From Luscinia megarhynchos (lineage: Eukaryota; Chordata; Aves; Passeriformes; Turdidae), in contig CM067589.1 of the NCBI GenBank assembly GCA_034336665.1, positions 1,869,720 to 1,933,719 on the forward strand: a DNA stretch of 64,000 nucleotides. The letters run 5' to 3'. The notes beneath the pieces are model-generated. The model saw only the letters and a program-made list of their open reading frames with translations, was not told the DNA's origin and ran no database searches. Every line of letters begins with the position of its first letter. Within the stretch, counting starts at the first letter, position 1. The position numbers were made by a program, and so were the translations under genes. Below are positions 56,501 to 64,000 of the stretch, piece by piece.

Positions 56501-58501
56501 CAAGCAAAGTGCTCATTTTCTTTCCAAGATGTTTTTCAGAAGTATTTGGAAGGCAGCCAGCCTGTTTCTCAGCACATGGGACACAGAGTTTTATGCTGGA
56601 ACTGAAGGGTTTTAAATCGACTGTATCAGGAAGTAAAGCACAGGGCTGTAAACTCTGGCACTTTGTTTAACTTTAAAGAATTTTAAAAGTTAGCAAAATC
56701 CTAACGAGTGAGCAGGATGCCTTCTGGGATGTGAATTTCATGTAATTGAAGCACAACACTTGTGAGGCTACAAACAAACACAAATTCTGTTATTTATCTG
56801 TCACACTGTGAGGATCTAAGGATGATAGTTTTTCCCTGGAATGCTGAGCCCTGTAGACATCTGAAAAGCTGGGAGAGAACAAATAGACAGGAAAAATCTC
56901 TGCAATGACAAAAATGAGAACAAGTGTCAACTTTCCCAATAATTTAATTTAAGAAAATTATAAAAGCGGAGCTAAGTACGTGGACTTCGGCTAAACTGGG
57001 AATTCAGAGACGCAATGGACTTTACCCAGTCACAAATAATTCCTAAACTTACCAGCACTCCTGTAAGCAAGGAACAGCAGTAAAACTGACAGCAGCAGAA
57101 CTACTGCTAAAGGAATGATCTGTTATTTAAAAGCAGAATCTAAATAGAGAAAGTCAATCTTAGCAGACATATTTAACATAGCAAAGCCTCATCAAAACAC
57201 CCAAGCGGGAAGAGGTTAAGAATGGAGAACAGCATTAGAGAGGCCTTTACCTTGCTGAAACACCACAACAAGACCCCACATTTCTATCAGGGAGTTCTCA
57301 GAAGAGCAGATATTTCCACTTGGTCAGTCTAGTTAGCACAGCACCGGAAACATTTGGTATTGTTTCCTGTCAGCTTCACTCATTCACACCGCAGTGCATT
57401 CCTGCTTCCTTTTCTATTGTGATCCCATGTTTCCCTACAACACCCAGCTGGTGCAAAACAGCCAGCCCAGCTCCAGAGAGAACACCAAAAGCATTTCCAG
57501 CACTGCACTGAGCACTGCTCTCAGAGGGGATGAGGAGAGTGGTGGCACCAAAGACACAAACCCCTCGCCTGCAAGAACGCCCTCACTGCCACCATCCTCC
57601 CCAGACAGGGTCGAGTCAGCAGGATGGTTTTCACAGGAGCCTTTCTTCCTCTTCCACCTTTTCATTAGAAAGAAAAGAGCCAAAAGCAAGAATTCTCACT
57701 ATGCTCGTTACAGAAAACAATCGTGTTCTGACAAGACATTGTTGCCAGCAACCTCTTGCTGTAGCTAGAAAAAAAAAAAAGACCAAAACATCCTGTTAAA
57801 ATGCTAAAAATATACTTTAAAGAAGAATGTGAACATGAATAAAACGTCTGATTAATGAAGATTATGAATAGTTAGAGAATGGGCATACAGGAACTGCGGA
57901 AAGAAAAAGCAGCTCGATTCTGTGAATCACGACTTTTGGATGGGAAGGCTGAGCACAAGAACAGGAAATCCATCAGAGCAACTGCAGCGAGACTGAAACA
58001 CGACAGAAGAACGAAATTTACATTGATTTCTCTCCTAGGTCTCCTATCAATCCGAAGGAACCAACTCCATGGGAAGAAGGAACGTCCTTCACTCGCTCGG
58101 CACGGAGGGACCCGAGCACGCTGCGAGCATTTAAACACGACACGGCAGCAAACGCAGAAAGGTGAGCGAAGTAGCAACAGGTCTCCCGGGGGAGCCGCGG
58201 GGAGACCTTTCCCGGGAGCGGGAGCGGCTGAGGGGCTGTGGGAGACCTCACGGCCCTCGGGCCCGGGGGCGAGCGGCCGGCCCGGGCCGGGCATGGGGAC
58301 GGGAGGCTGCGAGGGGAAGCCGGCAGCGCCGGCGGGAGGGAGGCAGGGAGGGAGGGCGGAGGAGCCGCAGGTCCTGCGGGCCCACGGGCTGAGGGGCCCC
58401 GGCCCCGGAGCGGGCGGGGCGGCCTAACCCGGCCGGGCCGGGCTTTGGGGCCTGAGCCGCCCGGGGGTCGGTACCTGGACGGGTTCCTGCAGCACCGTCA
58501 T
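35425..58501 (-). CDS. CDC27: CDC27 (APC3), complete gene, 19 coding exons
   Basis: CDC27/APC3 is a TPR scaffold of the anaphase-promoting complex. It homodimerises through its N-terminal repeats, and its C-terminal TPR superhelix receives the Ile-Arg tails of CDC20, CDH1 and APC10. All 19 exons are found in order, with matching splice phases. They total 2,481 coding bases, or 826 residues; human is about 824. N-terminal TPRs lie in exons 2-5 (residues 10-159). A Ser/Thr-Pro-rich loop, a CDK target in the family, spans exons 6-11 (160-461). The C-terminal TPR array spans exons 12-18 (462-799), followed by an acidic tail ending ESDEF. Exon 10 is one base short and exon 15 one base long, so the frame is broken as written. 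Because everything else is intact, I favour sequence error over a pseudogene. Confidence 0.98.
35508..36959 (-). other. CDC27: CDC27 intron 18 (apparent GC-AG)
   Basis: Bounded by GCGAGT at 36959-36954 and CAG at 35508-35510. It contains the minisatellite at 36590-36945, which touches the donor side; the rest is unremarkable AT-rich sequence. Confidence 0.75.
36590..36945. repeat. Minisatellite abutting CDC27 exon 18
   Basis: Units of about 58-62 bases (one gap of 87) are built from CTGGGCAGGAGTGCCCCAG, CTGTCACCCTGCAGTGCC and CACACACCTGGCTCGTTCCC. The CACACACCTG(G/A)CTCGT block occurs five times, at 36662, 36724, 36784, 36871 and 36929. The last copy lies at the exon 18 border. On the transcript strand each copy reads GAG(C/T)CAGGTGTGTG, a donor-like sequence. 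Confidence 0.92.
36960..37116 (-). CDS. CDC27: CDC27 exon 18, TPR end and hinge
   Basis: It encodes residues about 748-799 (VYKKLGQTHLALMNFSWAMD through EEPITREEQI) and closes the last TPR helix. The acceptor is TTTATCTTTAG before 37116. The phase needed by exon 19 and the family protein (EEQI-M-GTDESQ) place the end at 36960, followed by GCGAGT, a GC rather than GT donor. An alternative GT donor ending at 36936 keeps frame and would insert SECYPYES, with V instead of M at the junction. Confidence 0.9.
37117..38027 (-). other. CDC27: CDC27 intron 17
   Basis: A GTAGGT donor and TTTAG acceptor. Short AATA-rich tract near 37310-37330; otherwise nothing recognised. Confidence 0.85.
38028..38102 (-). 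CDS. CDC27: CDC27 exon 17 (TPR)
   Basis: It encodes 25 residues, SALQELEELKQIVPKESLVY to FLIGK, phase 0 at both ends, part of the C-terminal TPR superhelix. Acceptor CCTTTCAG, donor GTAGGT. Confidence 0.97.
38103..38812 (-). other. CDC27: CDC27 intron 16
   Basis: A 710-base intron with a GTCAGT donor. No exon or recognisable repeat is seen in it. Confidence 0.85.
38813..38941 (-). CDS. CDC27: CDC27 exon 16 (TPR)
   Basis: It encodes 43 residues, VQHALKKSEKALDTLNKAIN to ANEKYK, with TPR helix spacing. Phase 0 at both ends. The acceptor is TGTGTGCCAG. Confidence 0.97.
39151..39269 (-). CDS. CDC27: CDC27 exon 15 (TPR) with one-base insertion
   Basis: The exon opens in frame as (W)YGLGMIYYKQEK. 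It then has four As where three are needed (plus-strand T run 39232-39235), after which the conserved FSLAEMHFQKALDINPQSS and VLLCHIGV appear in the next frame. Length is 119 bases; 118 are needed to join the split codon of exon 14 to phase-0 exon 16. Both splice sites are intact (CTGCAG acceptor, GTAAGT donor). A homopolymer indel, sequencing or real, explains it. Confidence 0.93.
39270..39989 (-). other. CDC27: CDC27 intron 14
   Basis: A 720-base intron with a GTGAGC donor. No exon seen; the half nearest exon 14 is GC-richer, the other half AT-rich. Confidence 0.85.
39990..40198 (-). CDS. CDC27: CDC27 exon 14 (TPR core)
   Basis: It encodes about 70 residues, AWCAAGNCFSLQREHDIAIK to RVNPRHYNA plus TG of a split Trp codon. 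This is a central stretch of the C-terminal TPR array (DPNYAYAYTLLGHEF is typical), the region that binds activator tails in the family. Acceptor TGTTCCAG, donor GTGAGC. Confidence 0.98.
40199..41421 (-). other. CDC27: CDC27 intron 13
   Basis: A 1.2-kb intron with a GTACAG donor. No exon or clear mobile element seen. Confidence 0.85.
41422..41574 (-). CDS. CDC27: CDC27 exon 13 (TPR)
   Basis: It encodes 51 residues, AERIFSEVRRIENYRVEGME to DKNSPE, phase 0 at both ends. Very highly conserved TPR segment. Acceptor TGTTCTCAG, donor GTACAG. Confidence 0.98.
41575..42792 (-). other. CDC27: CDC27 intron 12
   Basis: A 1.2-kb intron with a GTAGGA donor, holding one CR1 fragment (41975-42184). Nothing else recognised. 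Confidence 0.85.
41975..42184 (+). mobile_element. CR1 LINE fragment (3' end)
   Basis: Forward CR1 tail: GCCAGGCTGGACACTGAGG, GGGACAGTGGGAGGTGTCCC, GAGCTTTGAGGTCTCTTC and GGAATTCTGTGATT at the end. It lies antisense to CDC27. Confidence 0.85.
42793..42965 (-). CDS. CDC27: CDC27 exon 12 (start of C-terminal TPR array)
   Basis: It encodes 58 residues, (E)GLMSLLRDMGKGYLALCS to YFELAEYMQ, starting the C-terminal TPR superhelix. The first codon is split with exon 11 (G|AA). Acceptor TTTTTCTCCTAG, donor GTAGGA. Confidence 0.98.
42966..43871 (-). other. CDC27: CDC27 intron 11
   Basis: A 0.9-kb intron with a GTCTGT donor. Its middle (43470-43650) is strongly AT-rich with repeated ATAAT/TTATAA words. 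No exon seen. Confidence 0.85.
43872..44079 (-). CDS. CDC27: CDC27 exon 11 (basic loop segment)
   Basis: It encodes 69 residues, ENSKKLKMKFPPKIPNRKTK to FTLQKAAA, plus G. This is the lysine-rich end of the disordered loop before the C-terminal TPRs. It reads correctly in phase 0, which exon 10 as written does not supply: with exon 10's missing base, translation reaches TAA a few codons into this exon. Confidence 0.97.
44231..44329 (-). CDS. CDC27: CDC27 exon 10 with one-base deletion
   Basis: The exon starts in frame as (S)TTPQVLSPTIAAPPNALPRR, then the conserved SSRLFSSDSSTTK follows in another frame. One base is missing between CGGCG and AGC (44269/44270). Length is 99; 100 are needed. Acceptor TTGTTTGCAG and donor AAG|GTACAG are intact. 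The segment is part of the Ser/Pro-rich phosphorylation loop. Sequence error or a real frameshift allele are the choices. Confidence 0.93.
44431..44546 (-). CDS. CDC27: CDC27 exon 9 (loop)
   Basis: It encodes 38 residues, SVSRISQAGTKSVFSQSGNS to SSGPQT, plus AG of a split Ser codon. Disordered loop with a TP site (EVTPVL). Acceptor TTGTGCAG, donor GTAACA. Confidence 0.96.
44547..46443 (-). other. CDC27: CDC27 intron 8
   Basis: A 1.9-kb intron with a GTACCT donor. Short A-rich tract near 44865-44905; no exon or clear element otherwise. Confidence 0.8.
46444..46558 (-). CDS. CDC27: CDC27 exon 8 (loop)
   Basis: It encodes 39 residues, (S)FGILPLETPSPGDGSYLQN to GAPSKK. It includes the conserved LETPSPGDG motif with adjacent TP and SP sites, typical CDK targets. 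Acceptor TTGTTCTCAG, donor GTACCT. Confidence 0.97.
46559..47128 (-). other. CDC27: CDC27 intron 7
   Basis: A 570-base intron with a GTGAGT donor, holding the purine-rich repeat at 46755-46915. Confidence 0.85.
46755..46915. repeat. Purine-rich degenerate tandem repeat (GGGAAAAGGGACC)
   Basis: Degenerate copies of AATGGGAAAAGGGACCYAAA are separated by A-rich linkers, about five units of 25-40 bases, strongly purine-biased on the plus strand. It sits inside CDC27 intron 7. Confidence 0.8.
47129..47343 (-). CDS. CDC27: CDC27 exon 7 (loop)
   Basis: It encodes 71 residues, ELNRINLESSNSKYSSLNSD to GGPAALSPLTP, plus AG. Serine-rich disordered loop ending in the SPLTP pair. Acceptor TTATTCTTCAG, donor GTGAGT. 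Confidence 0.98.
47464..47618 (-). CDS. CDC27: CDC27 exon 6
   Basis: It encodes 52 residues, (G)EKPDPDQTFKLTSLQNFSS to METPQDTI, leaving the N-terminal TPR domain and entering the loop. The acceptor is CTCTTACAG and the donor is ATT|GTGAGT. Confidence 0.96.
47619..48076 (-). other. CDC27: CDC27 intron 5
   Basis: A 458-base intron with a GTGAGT donor, holding a CR1 tail (47727-47812). Confidence 0.85.
47727..47812 (-). mobile_element. CR1 LINE fragment (3' end)
   Basis: The plus strand shows catagaatcatagaagatt, TGGGTTGGAAGGCACCTTAA and CCTCATCCCAACCCTTCACT, the classic inverted CR1 end in the same orientation as CDC27. Confidence 0.9.
48077..48174 (-). CDS. CDC27: CDC27 exon 5 (N-terminal TPR)
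   Basis: It encodes about 33 residues, (C)KTDRLAKGSECYQKSLSL to SPFESLCEI, plus G: a TPR helix pair of the dimerisation domain. Acceptor TTTCTGCAG, donor GTGAGT. Confidence 0.98.
48175..49101 (-). other. CDC27: CDC27 intron 4
   Basis: A 0.93-kb AT-rich intron with a GTAACG donor and a TA dinucleotide run (48572-48593). No exon seen. Confidence 0.85.
48572..48593. repeat. TA dinucleotide microsatellite
   Basis: About eleven TA units inside CDC27 intron 4. Confidence 0.9.
49102..49227 (-). CDS. CDC27: CDC27 exon 4 (N-terminal TPR)
   Basis: It encodes about 42 residues, (K)LAEGEQILSGGVLNKQKSH to LLGHVY, plus TG. The acceptor TTTTTTAAAAAG has a weak, purine-interrupted tract. Donor G|GTAACG. 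Split codons on both sides match exons 3 and 5. Confidence 0.97.
49228..50208 (-). other. CDC27: CDC27 intron 3
   Basis: A 0.98-kb intron with a GTGAGT donor. No exon or repeat recognised. Confidence 0.85.
50209..50356 (-). CDS. CDC27: CDC27 exon 3 (N-terminal TPR)
   Basis: It encodes about 49 residues, (V)HSEEALFLLATCYYRSGK to CCVDLS, plus AA. TPR dimerisation domain. Acceptor TTGTTTGCAG, donor GTGAGT. Confidence 0.98.
50357..53328 (-). other. CDC27: CDC27 intron 2
   Basis: A 3.0-kb intron with a GTGAGT donor. It contains a short forward CR1 tail (50937-51003); otherwise no exon or element is recognised. Confidence 0.85.
50937..51003 (+). mobile_element. CR1 LINE fragment (short)
   Basis: TTAAAGTTGGTCAGTCCC, TTCTAACCCAAACCATTCTG and TAGTCTGAAATTC form a diverged forward CR1 tail in CDC27 intron 2. 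Confidence 0.7.
53329..53404 (-). CDS. CDC27: CDC27 exon 2
   Basis: It encodes 25 residues, AAIWQALNHYAYRDAVFLAE to RLYAE, plus G, the first TPR helices. Acceptor TTGCCTTGCAG, donor GTGAGT. Confidence 0.98.
53405..58474 (-). other. CDC27: CDC27 intron 1
   Basis: The largest CDC27 intron, about 5.1 kb, with a GTACCG donor. Mostly AT-leaning unique sequence; the open frames near 55.1-55.5 and 57.3-57.8 kb have no family match. CpG density rises towards exon 1. Confidence 0.85.
58475..58501 (-). CDS. CDC27: CDC27 exon 1 (start codon)
   Basis: It encodes only MTVLQEPVQ, the family N terminus, ending at CCAG|GTACCG in phase 0 to match exon 2. It lies in the CpG island. The 5' UTR continues to higher coordinates; the transcription start is not determined. 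Confidence 0.97.
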
Positions 58502-58792
58502 CCTGCTCTCCCCGGCCTCCGCCTCCTGGTCGCCGAGCCCGAGCGGGGCGGCCCCGGTCCCGGCCCGGCTCAGAGCGAGTCACGGCGGGGCCCGGCCCGG
58601 CCGCGGCTCATTTGAACCCGCACCGACCGTTACCGGAGCGAGCGAGGCCGGCGGGCGCCGAGTCCGCCCGAACCGGCGGCGGAAATACCCGAACCGTCCG
58701 CCGGAAATACCCGAAGGCGCAGGCGGAAAGAGCCGAGCGTCGACGGAAAAGAGCTGGGAAAGCCGCGCTCGGCAGCCGGGAGGAAACTACTC

Positions 58793-58892
58793 GGCGCCGG
58801 AGATGGCCGAACTGGGGCGGAGATGGCCGAGCTGGAACGGAGCCACCCGAGTTAGGACGGAGATGTCCGAGCAGAGGCGGAGATGGACGAGT
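58793..58892. repeat. Short tandem repeat GGAGATGGCCGAGCTGGAAC
   Basis: About five degenerate 18-19 base copies of CGGAGATGGCCGAGCTGG lie at the upstream edge of the CDC27 CpG island. They contain ATGGCC words reminiscent of YY1 sites. Confidence 0.8.
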
Positions 58893-59184
58893 GTGAGGGG
58901 GCTGGTGAAGCCCCGGCGGGGCCTGTGGCTCGTCCCTCAGAGCGCCTTCGCGCCCACGGGATGTCGAGCTGGCATTTGTGCCACAGAGCGGCTCTGGGGA
59001 TCCCCGCGTCCGCGGGGCGCTGCTCCGAGGGCTTCCTCCTGCCATCACCAGTGTGTCCTGAGCTGGGCTTGGCTCGTGGTTCCGTGTCCCCGTTCCCAGT
59101 GCCGGGGTGAGCACGGCCCAGCTCCGTCCCCGTCACTGAGGTGCCCGTGCTGATGGTGCTCCCATGTAGGTTCAGCCGCGATAT

Positions 59185-59480
59185 CACAAATCTCAGGGTC
59201 GGGTTGAAAAAGACTTCCCAGATCATTGAGCCCAACCTGTGACTGATCTCCACCTTGTCAATAGACCAGAGCACTGACCCCACGTCCAGTCCTTCCTTGG
59301 ACAATTCCAGGGATGGGAGCTCCACCAGCTCCCTGGGCAGCCTCTGCCAATGTTTAACAGCCCATTCTGTGAAGAAATTCCTCGTGGTGTCCTCATATCC
59401 AGGAGTAAAACTGGGACGTAAGTACAAAGCAGGTAATTTGCCAATTACAGCTGGGGTGTGTTTGAAAATGTGATATCTGG
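59185..59480 (-). mobile_element. CR1 LINE fragment, about 300 bp
   Basis: The plus strand contains TCGGGTTGAAAAAGACTTCC, AGATCATTGAGCCCAACC, GTCCAGTCCTTCCTTGGACA, CAGGGATGGGAGCTCCACCA and TGTGAAGAAATTCCTC, successive inverted CR1 3' UTR blocks. Non-coding. Confidence 0.88.
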
Positions 59481-60787
59481 CACACAGAGCTTTGGAATAA
59501 AGATGCACAAGTAAACCTCAATTTATTGAAAATACTGACCTGTCAATAGCCACCTGCAGCTAGCAGAGGCCTTCCTTCTCCAAATCCTTCTGGGGCTTGC
59601 TGAATGAGCCGTGACAGCAGCCCAAAGCACACACTGCACACGGACTCTGTGCTCCATGGGCTCTGCTCTTGCACTTGCACTGGGGCCCAAGGTCACATCC
59701 TCACGTGCTGACACATGCGGGCAGGGGCTGTATTTTGGGAATAAAAGCTGTGTGTGGAGCAGGAGGGCTCAGCCTGCCTCCTTCCCCTGTTCCTCTGTGC
59801 TTCTGAAAGGTGTCCTTACAAATTTGTTATTGGCAGCAAATCTGCAGGTGTTTGCTTTCAGGGTGTGAGCAGGAAAAGCTTTCTTCAGTCCTTTACATGA
59901 GACAAATAAACAGGGCCCAGAGCAGTGCTGTGCCCTGGGATGGACACCTGGTTTCCTGATCAGGCTGATCCAAGTCATTTTGCCAGCCAGGAGGCTGTGA
60001 GTAACAGGACAGTGAAGTGTCTCCTCCCCTGAAGGCCTTTGGCCTTGCTCACTGATGGTGCTGTGTGTACGTGATCCAAGGAGCCTTTCAAGGAGCACAG
60101 TCCTGATCTCATGCACTGCAGATAACTCCTGGGGATGAAAGCTGGCTCCATCTATCTCTCCCGTTCCCCAGGGCACAGAACTCCTGACATCCAGACCTTC
60201 TTTGGTATGAGAGTCTGTCTTATCACAGCCTGAGGAGATACAGGCTCTGCGTGGGGGCTCCTTGTACCTCTCCTCAGAGTCCCCTGGAATTCATGTAAAG
60301 CATCCAAACTGTAAAAGGTCAATGTTTGCTGCTGTCTTTGGAGATTTGGATTTACAGACTCCTCAGTCCTGCAGTGCAGTTCTGTGAGGCCTGGGGGATT
60401 ACTCACTGGCACCCACAGGTGCTTTTATAAATGTCCACAGGACTAAAGCCACTTTCTCTGTGGAATCCTCAACTTTTCCCGAGGAGGAGGGGAGCAGCCT
60501 TGCCAGGGGAGAGGCATGGAGGCACGAGCAGAGGTACAGACATACACACTGTGTGCGCAATTCCAACCTGCTTTGTCCTAAAGAGACACATTAAAGTAAA
60601 GTATGGCTGGCTCTTTCCCCAGGGGGGGCTCCAAGGGCTGGATTTTTTATATGGAAAACTGTTTTCCTGTCATTTCCCACTGCTTGCTTTCTGTCTCTGC
60701 AGGTCTCACTTGGGGTTTAATTCAGTGTTACTCCTTTCTGCAGGGAAGCTGGGGCCTGTGCCCTCCACAGAGGAGTGAGAGTGCAGC

Positions 60788-60930
60788 CTCTTGGCTGCAG
60801 GGCAGGGATATCACAGCTATAGCAGGAGTATCATGGCTAGCAGAGATACCAAGGCTGTAGGGATATCATGGCTCTAGCAGGAATGTCAAGGCTAGCAGGA
60901 TATCGTGGCATAGCAGGGATATCACAGCTC
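60788..60930. repeat. Minisatellite, AGCAGGGATATCACGGCT unit
   Basis: Six to seven degenerate copies of a 18-24 base unit built around AG(C)AGG.ATATCA.GGCT with GCTAGCAG and GCTATAGCAG variants. Located between MYL4 and CDC27. Confidence 0.85.
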
Positions 60931-62807
60931 CTGGCCTCCCAGTCCTGCTGTGGATTTCCTCTGTGAGTTGAGCAGGTCTCTCCTCTCCTCTGCTCCTTTC
61001 CTCTCTGCCACAGCACGTTCTGCTGCAGGAGCTGTGCCGTGGCAGTGACAAGGACAAACAGTGAGTGCACAGCAGGCAGGGCCCCTCTGGCCCCATCACC
61101 ACCATCCTCCAGGAGGTTAAAGCACAGATAGTCCATTAAAAACACGAGGTGCCCAGACCCTGCCCAATGGAAGCTGCAGGAATAGCACAGAGTGGAGCTC
61201 AAATCTAATCTTGCATCTATAAACAGCTTATGTTGCTTTTTATGAGCAGTTGAATCAAACAGTGGGAATTGAAAGCAGCTGTTACTCAGTCACTGCACAG
61301 GAACGAGCGAGTGGCAGCTGAAGTCAACACATTGGAGCAAAATGCCTTCAGTTTCTAGTCAAAGGCAGAGTGAGGACGTTGGAATAGGGAATAAATCAAA
61401 GAGAAGCATTCTCTGCTCCCAGGTGTTCTGCTGATGGGAAGGCTGAGTTATGTGTCATGAATTATTCACCACTTGTGGTGATGCTCTGAAGATTGCTTTG
61501 CAGGTAGGAAGAGGGAGAGAGTCATCAGCTTGTGTCACACAGCTCCTGGCTGGAACACACCAACATCTGCCTGGAGGTGAACCATGCAGGAGCCCACCCT
61601 GGCTGGGCTCCATCCCAGGCAGGACACACCCACAGCCCAGGGACCCCGAGGCTGGATCTGGCCCACAATCCCGAGGGGTCTCCTCCATCCACCATGTCAA
61701 TAGGTAAAATCAGGCAAACCATGTAAGGGAGGAAGGAATGAAATTTAATGAGACAAATGTCACAGGGAAAACCTGAAAAGAGTAACTTTAAAACCTAGTT
61801 GCAGATATGTCATTGAATACCAGGCTTGTGGTGGGCAATGCTTCAGGAGGGTTCAGGCCAAACATCCCAGGGAAAGGACATGGCTGGAGGAGCCTCCTCA
61901 TGGTGCCTCTGAGAGCCTGGGAGAAAAGCAGGAGAGGACTGGATGCAAAGAATCTTTGGGATGAGAGTATTCAGAGTATTCCTTCTCAGATGAACCCAAA
62001 ATGTCAAGAGCTGTAATTCAAGACCATTTTAAAAAGAGTTTTATATGCAAATAGTTACGTGAAGAATTAAATCTTCTGGCATTAGACACCCAACCATCTG
62101 TATTGCTGAGCTGATGAACAGGAACTGGAGAGAAATGGATTAAAAAGAAGATAAAAAGGATGCTGAACATTCAAAGTTCAGACTTCTGTCTGTCTGTGTT
62201 TTAACTTTCTGATGTCTAAAGAGATTTTGAGAGGGGAGAGATTTTTAAATGTTTAATTTGTGTATTTAGCCATATCTGAAGGTCATTTTTACTTCCCTCC
62301 CCCCCAGCCTCCTGCCTTTTACATAGCTAAGAGGTACGAGAAATATTTTAAAAAGTAAACAGATAATGAAATCATAAGAAATTGGCAGGGGAGGCTGGGG
62401 CCAGGCAGCAATTTGGATTTTCTTTTCAATTGAATAAATTTTTGAGGGATAATTCACCCTCAAAGAAACCTCATCCCTCTTGGCAATGTTCCTCTGTTTT
62501 CCAAGGCAGATCTCAAGGAACAGGAAAAAGTTTAACAAACATCCCTGGTACATCTTCTGTATTCTTTGTAACATTTAATGGGAAATGTATTCCTCTGTTT
62601 GGAAATTTCCTAAGTAGTTAATAATTTCTTTGTATCGAGTCATTCACTGATGCAGATTTAAAGCTATTGATTCCCACTGGCTGTTTTTGACCCCCTCAGC
62701 TTCTGGAAGGTTACAAAATGGCACCATCAACCACCTCTTTCTTTCCAAGAAGAGACTCCACACAATTACCCAGACCACAAATGACCATCAGAGGGCTGTC
62801 CTTATAA

Positions 62808-62853
62808 ATTTTAAAATTTTAATTTTAATTTTATAAATTTTAAATTTTAATTG
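62808..62853. repeat. AT-rich AAATTTTAATTTTA repeat with ATTAAA signal
   Basis: Palindromic AATTTTAAAATTTTAATTTT-like sequence. On the minus strand it contains ATTAAA at 62851-62846, about 200 bases past the MYL4 stop, a plausible poly(A) signal. Confidence 0.6.
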
Positions 62854-63044
62854 GCAGGAGTTACAAATGAAATTCCTTATCATCAATGTAACTTTTGTGC
62901 CTTTAGAGCTGGGATTATTCCTGTGGCATTAATCCACTGCAAGTTTGGGTTTTGGCTTCTCTGTCCCTGGATGTTACTTGCAGGATTTCCAATTCTGGAG
63001 TGAGCAGCAGGAATTGTCACTGAACTCACCTGAAGTTTCTCACT
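62830..63044 (-). other. MYL4: Probable MYL4 3' UTR
   Basis: It follows the MYL4 stop on the minus strand. The first reasonable poly(A) signal is the ATTAAA at 62851-62846. The exact cleavage site is not determined. Confidence 0.5.
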
Positions 63045-63998
<954 letters not shown>

Positions 63999-64000
63999 TA

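Larger units (their letters stand above)
58100..58900 (-). promoter_or_regulatory. CDC27: CDC27 CpG-island promoter
   Basis: CpG-dense DNA surrounds exon 1. Above the ATG (58501) it holds two CGGAAATACCCGAA copies around 58679 and 58701, one preceded by C to give an ETS-type CCGGAAAT, and a CGCGG-CTCA-TTTGAA arrangement at 58602-58616. The latter has the spacing of a CDE/CHR cell-cycle element but lies in reverse relative to CDC27. No TATA box is seen. Expected to be a broad, housekeeping-type promoter. Confidence 0.75.
58900..62845. other. Intergenic spacer between MYL4 3' end and CDC27 promoter
   Basis: It holds a CR1 fragment (59185-59480) and a GATATCA minisatellite (60788-60930). No exon of either neighbour is recognised in it. 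Confidence 0.6.

Noticed and set aside
57320..57799. Short open frames in CDC27 intron 1
   Set aside because: No homology, no splice context, and overlapping frames on both strands.
35425..58501. CDC27 as a processed pseudogene
   Set aside because: All introns are present with proper splice sites; only two single-base lesions occur.

Overview
The window is vertebrate nuclear DNA, almost certainly from a bird and probably a songbird. The evidence is short introns, very GC-rich CpG islands, many short CR1 retroposon tails ending in ATTCT(A/G)TGAT-like repeats, and GC-rich minisatellites. Three protein genes are recognisable. All lie on the minus strand in tandem, so transcription runs from high to low coordinates: MYL4 (only its last two coding exons, 63045-63874), then CDC27/APC3 (complete, 19 coding exons, 35425-58501), then KANSL1 (first coding exon only, 12649-13898, with upstream promoter candidates near 23.3-24.9 kb and 29.6-30.9 kb). 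This neighbourhood resembles the human 17q21.3 KANSL1/CDC27/MYL4 region, but here nothing separates KANSL1 from CDC27.

Layout. 1-12648: KANSL1 intron downstream of the first coding exon, with CR1 fragments, a possible LTR remnant and two minisatellites. 12649-13999: KANSL1 first coding exon with part of its 5' UTR. 14000-30.4 kb: KANSL1 upstream intron(s), two minisatellites and two CpG islands. 30.4-32.9 kb: short spacer between the genes. About 32.9-35.4 kb: probable CDC27 3' UTR. 35.4-58.5 kb: CDC27 exons 19 to 1. 58.1-58.9 kb: CDC27 CpG-island promoter. 58.9-62.8 kb: spacer with a CR1 and a small minisatellite. 62.8-64.0 kb: 3' part of MYL4.

The genes do not form a pathway. MYL4 is an essential-type myosin light chain. 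CDC27 is a scaffold and activator-binding subunit of the anaphase-promoting complex. KANSL1 is the scaffold of the NSL histone-acetyltransferase complex.

The most notable observations are: (1) two single-base frame disruptions in an otherwise perfect CDC27, a missing base in exon 10 and an extra A in exon 15, most simply assembly errors; (2) an apparent GC-AG intron at the last CDC27 splice junction, with an in-frame GT alternative 24 bases downstream; (3) a minisatellite in that intron whose unit copies the exon-edge splice-donor sequence; (4) a KANSL1 segment that has become Ala/Pro/Gly/Arg-rich in a GC-extreme stretch; (5) an 800-bp minisatellite that is stop-free in all six frames. I found no mobile operon, CRISPR array, RNA gene or clearly new biological system.
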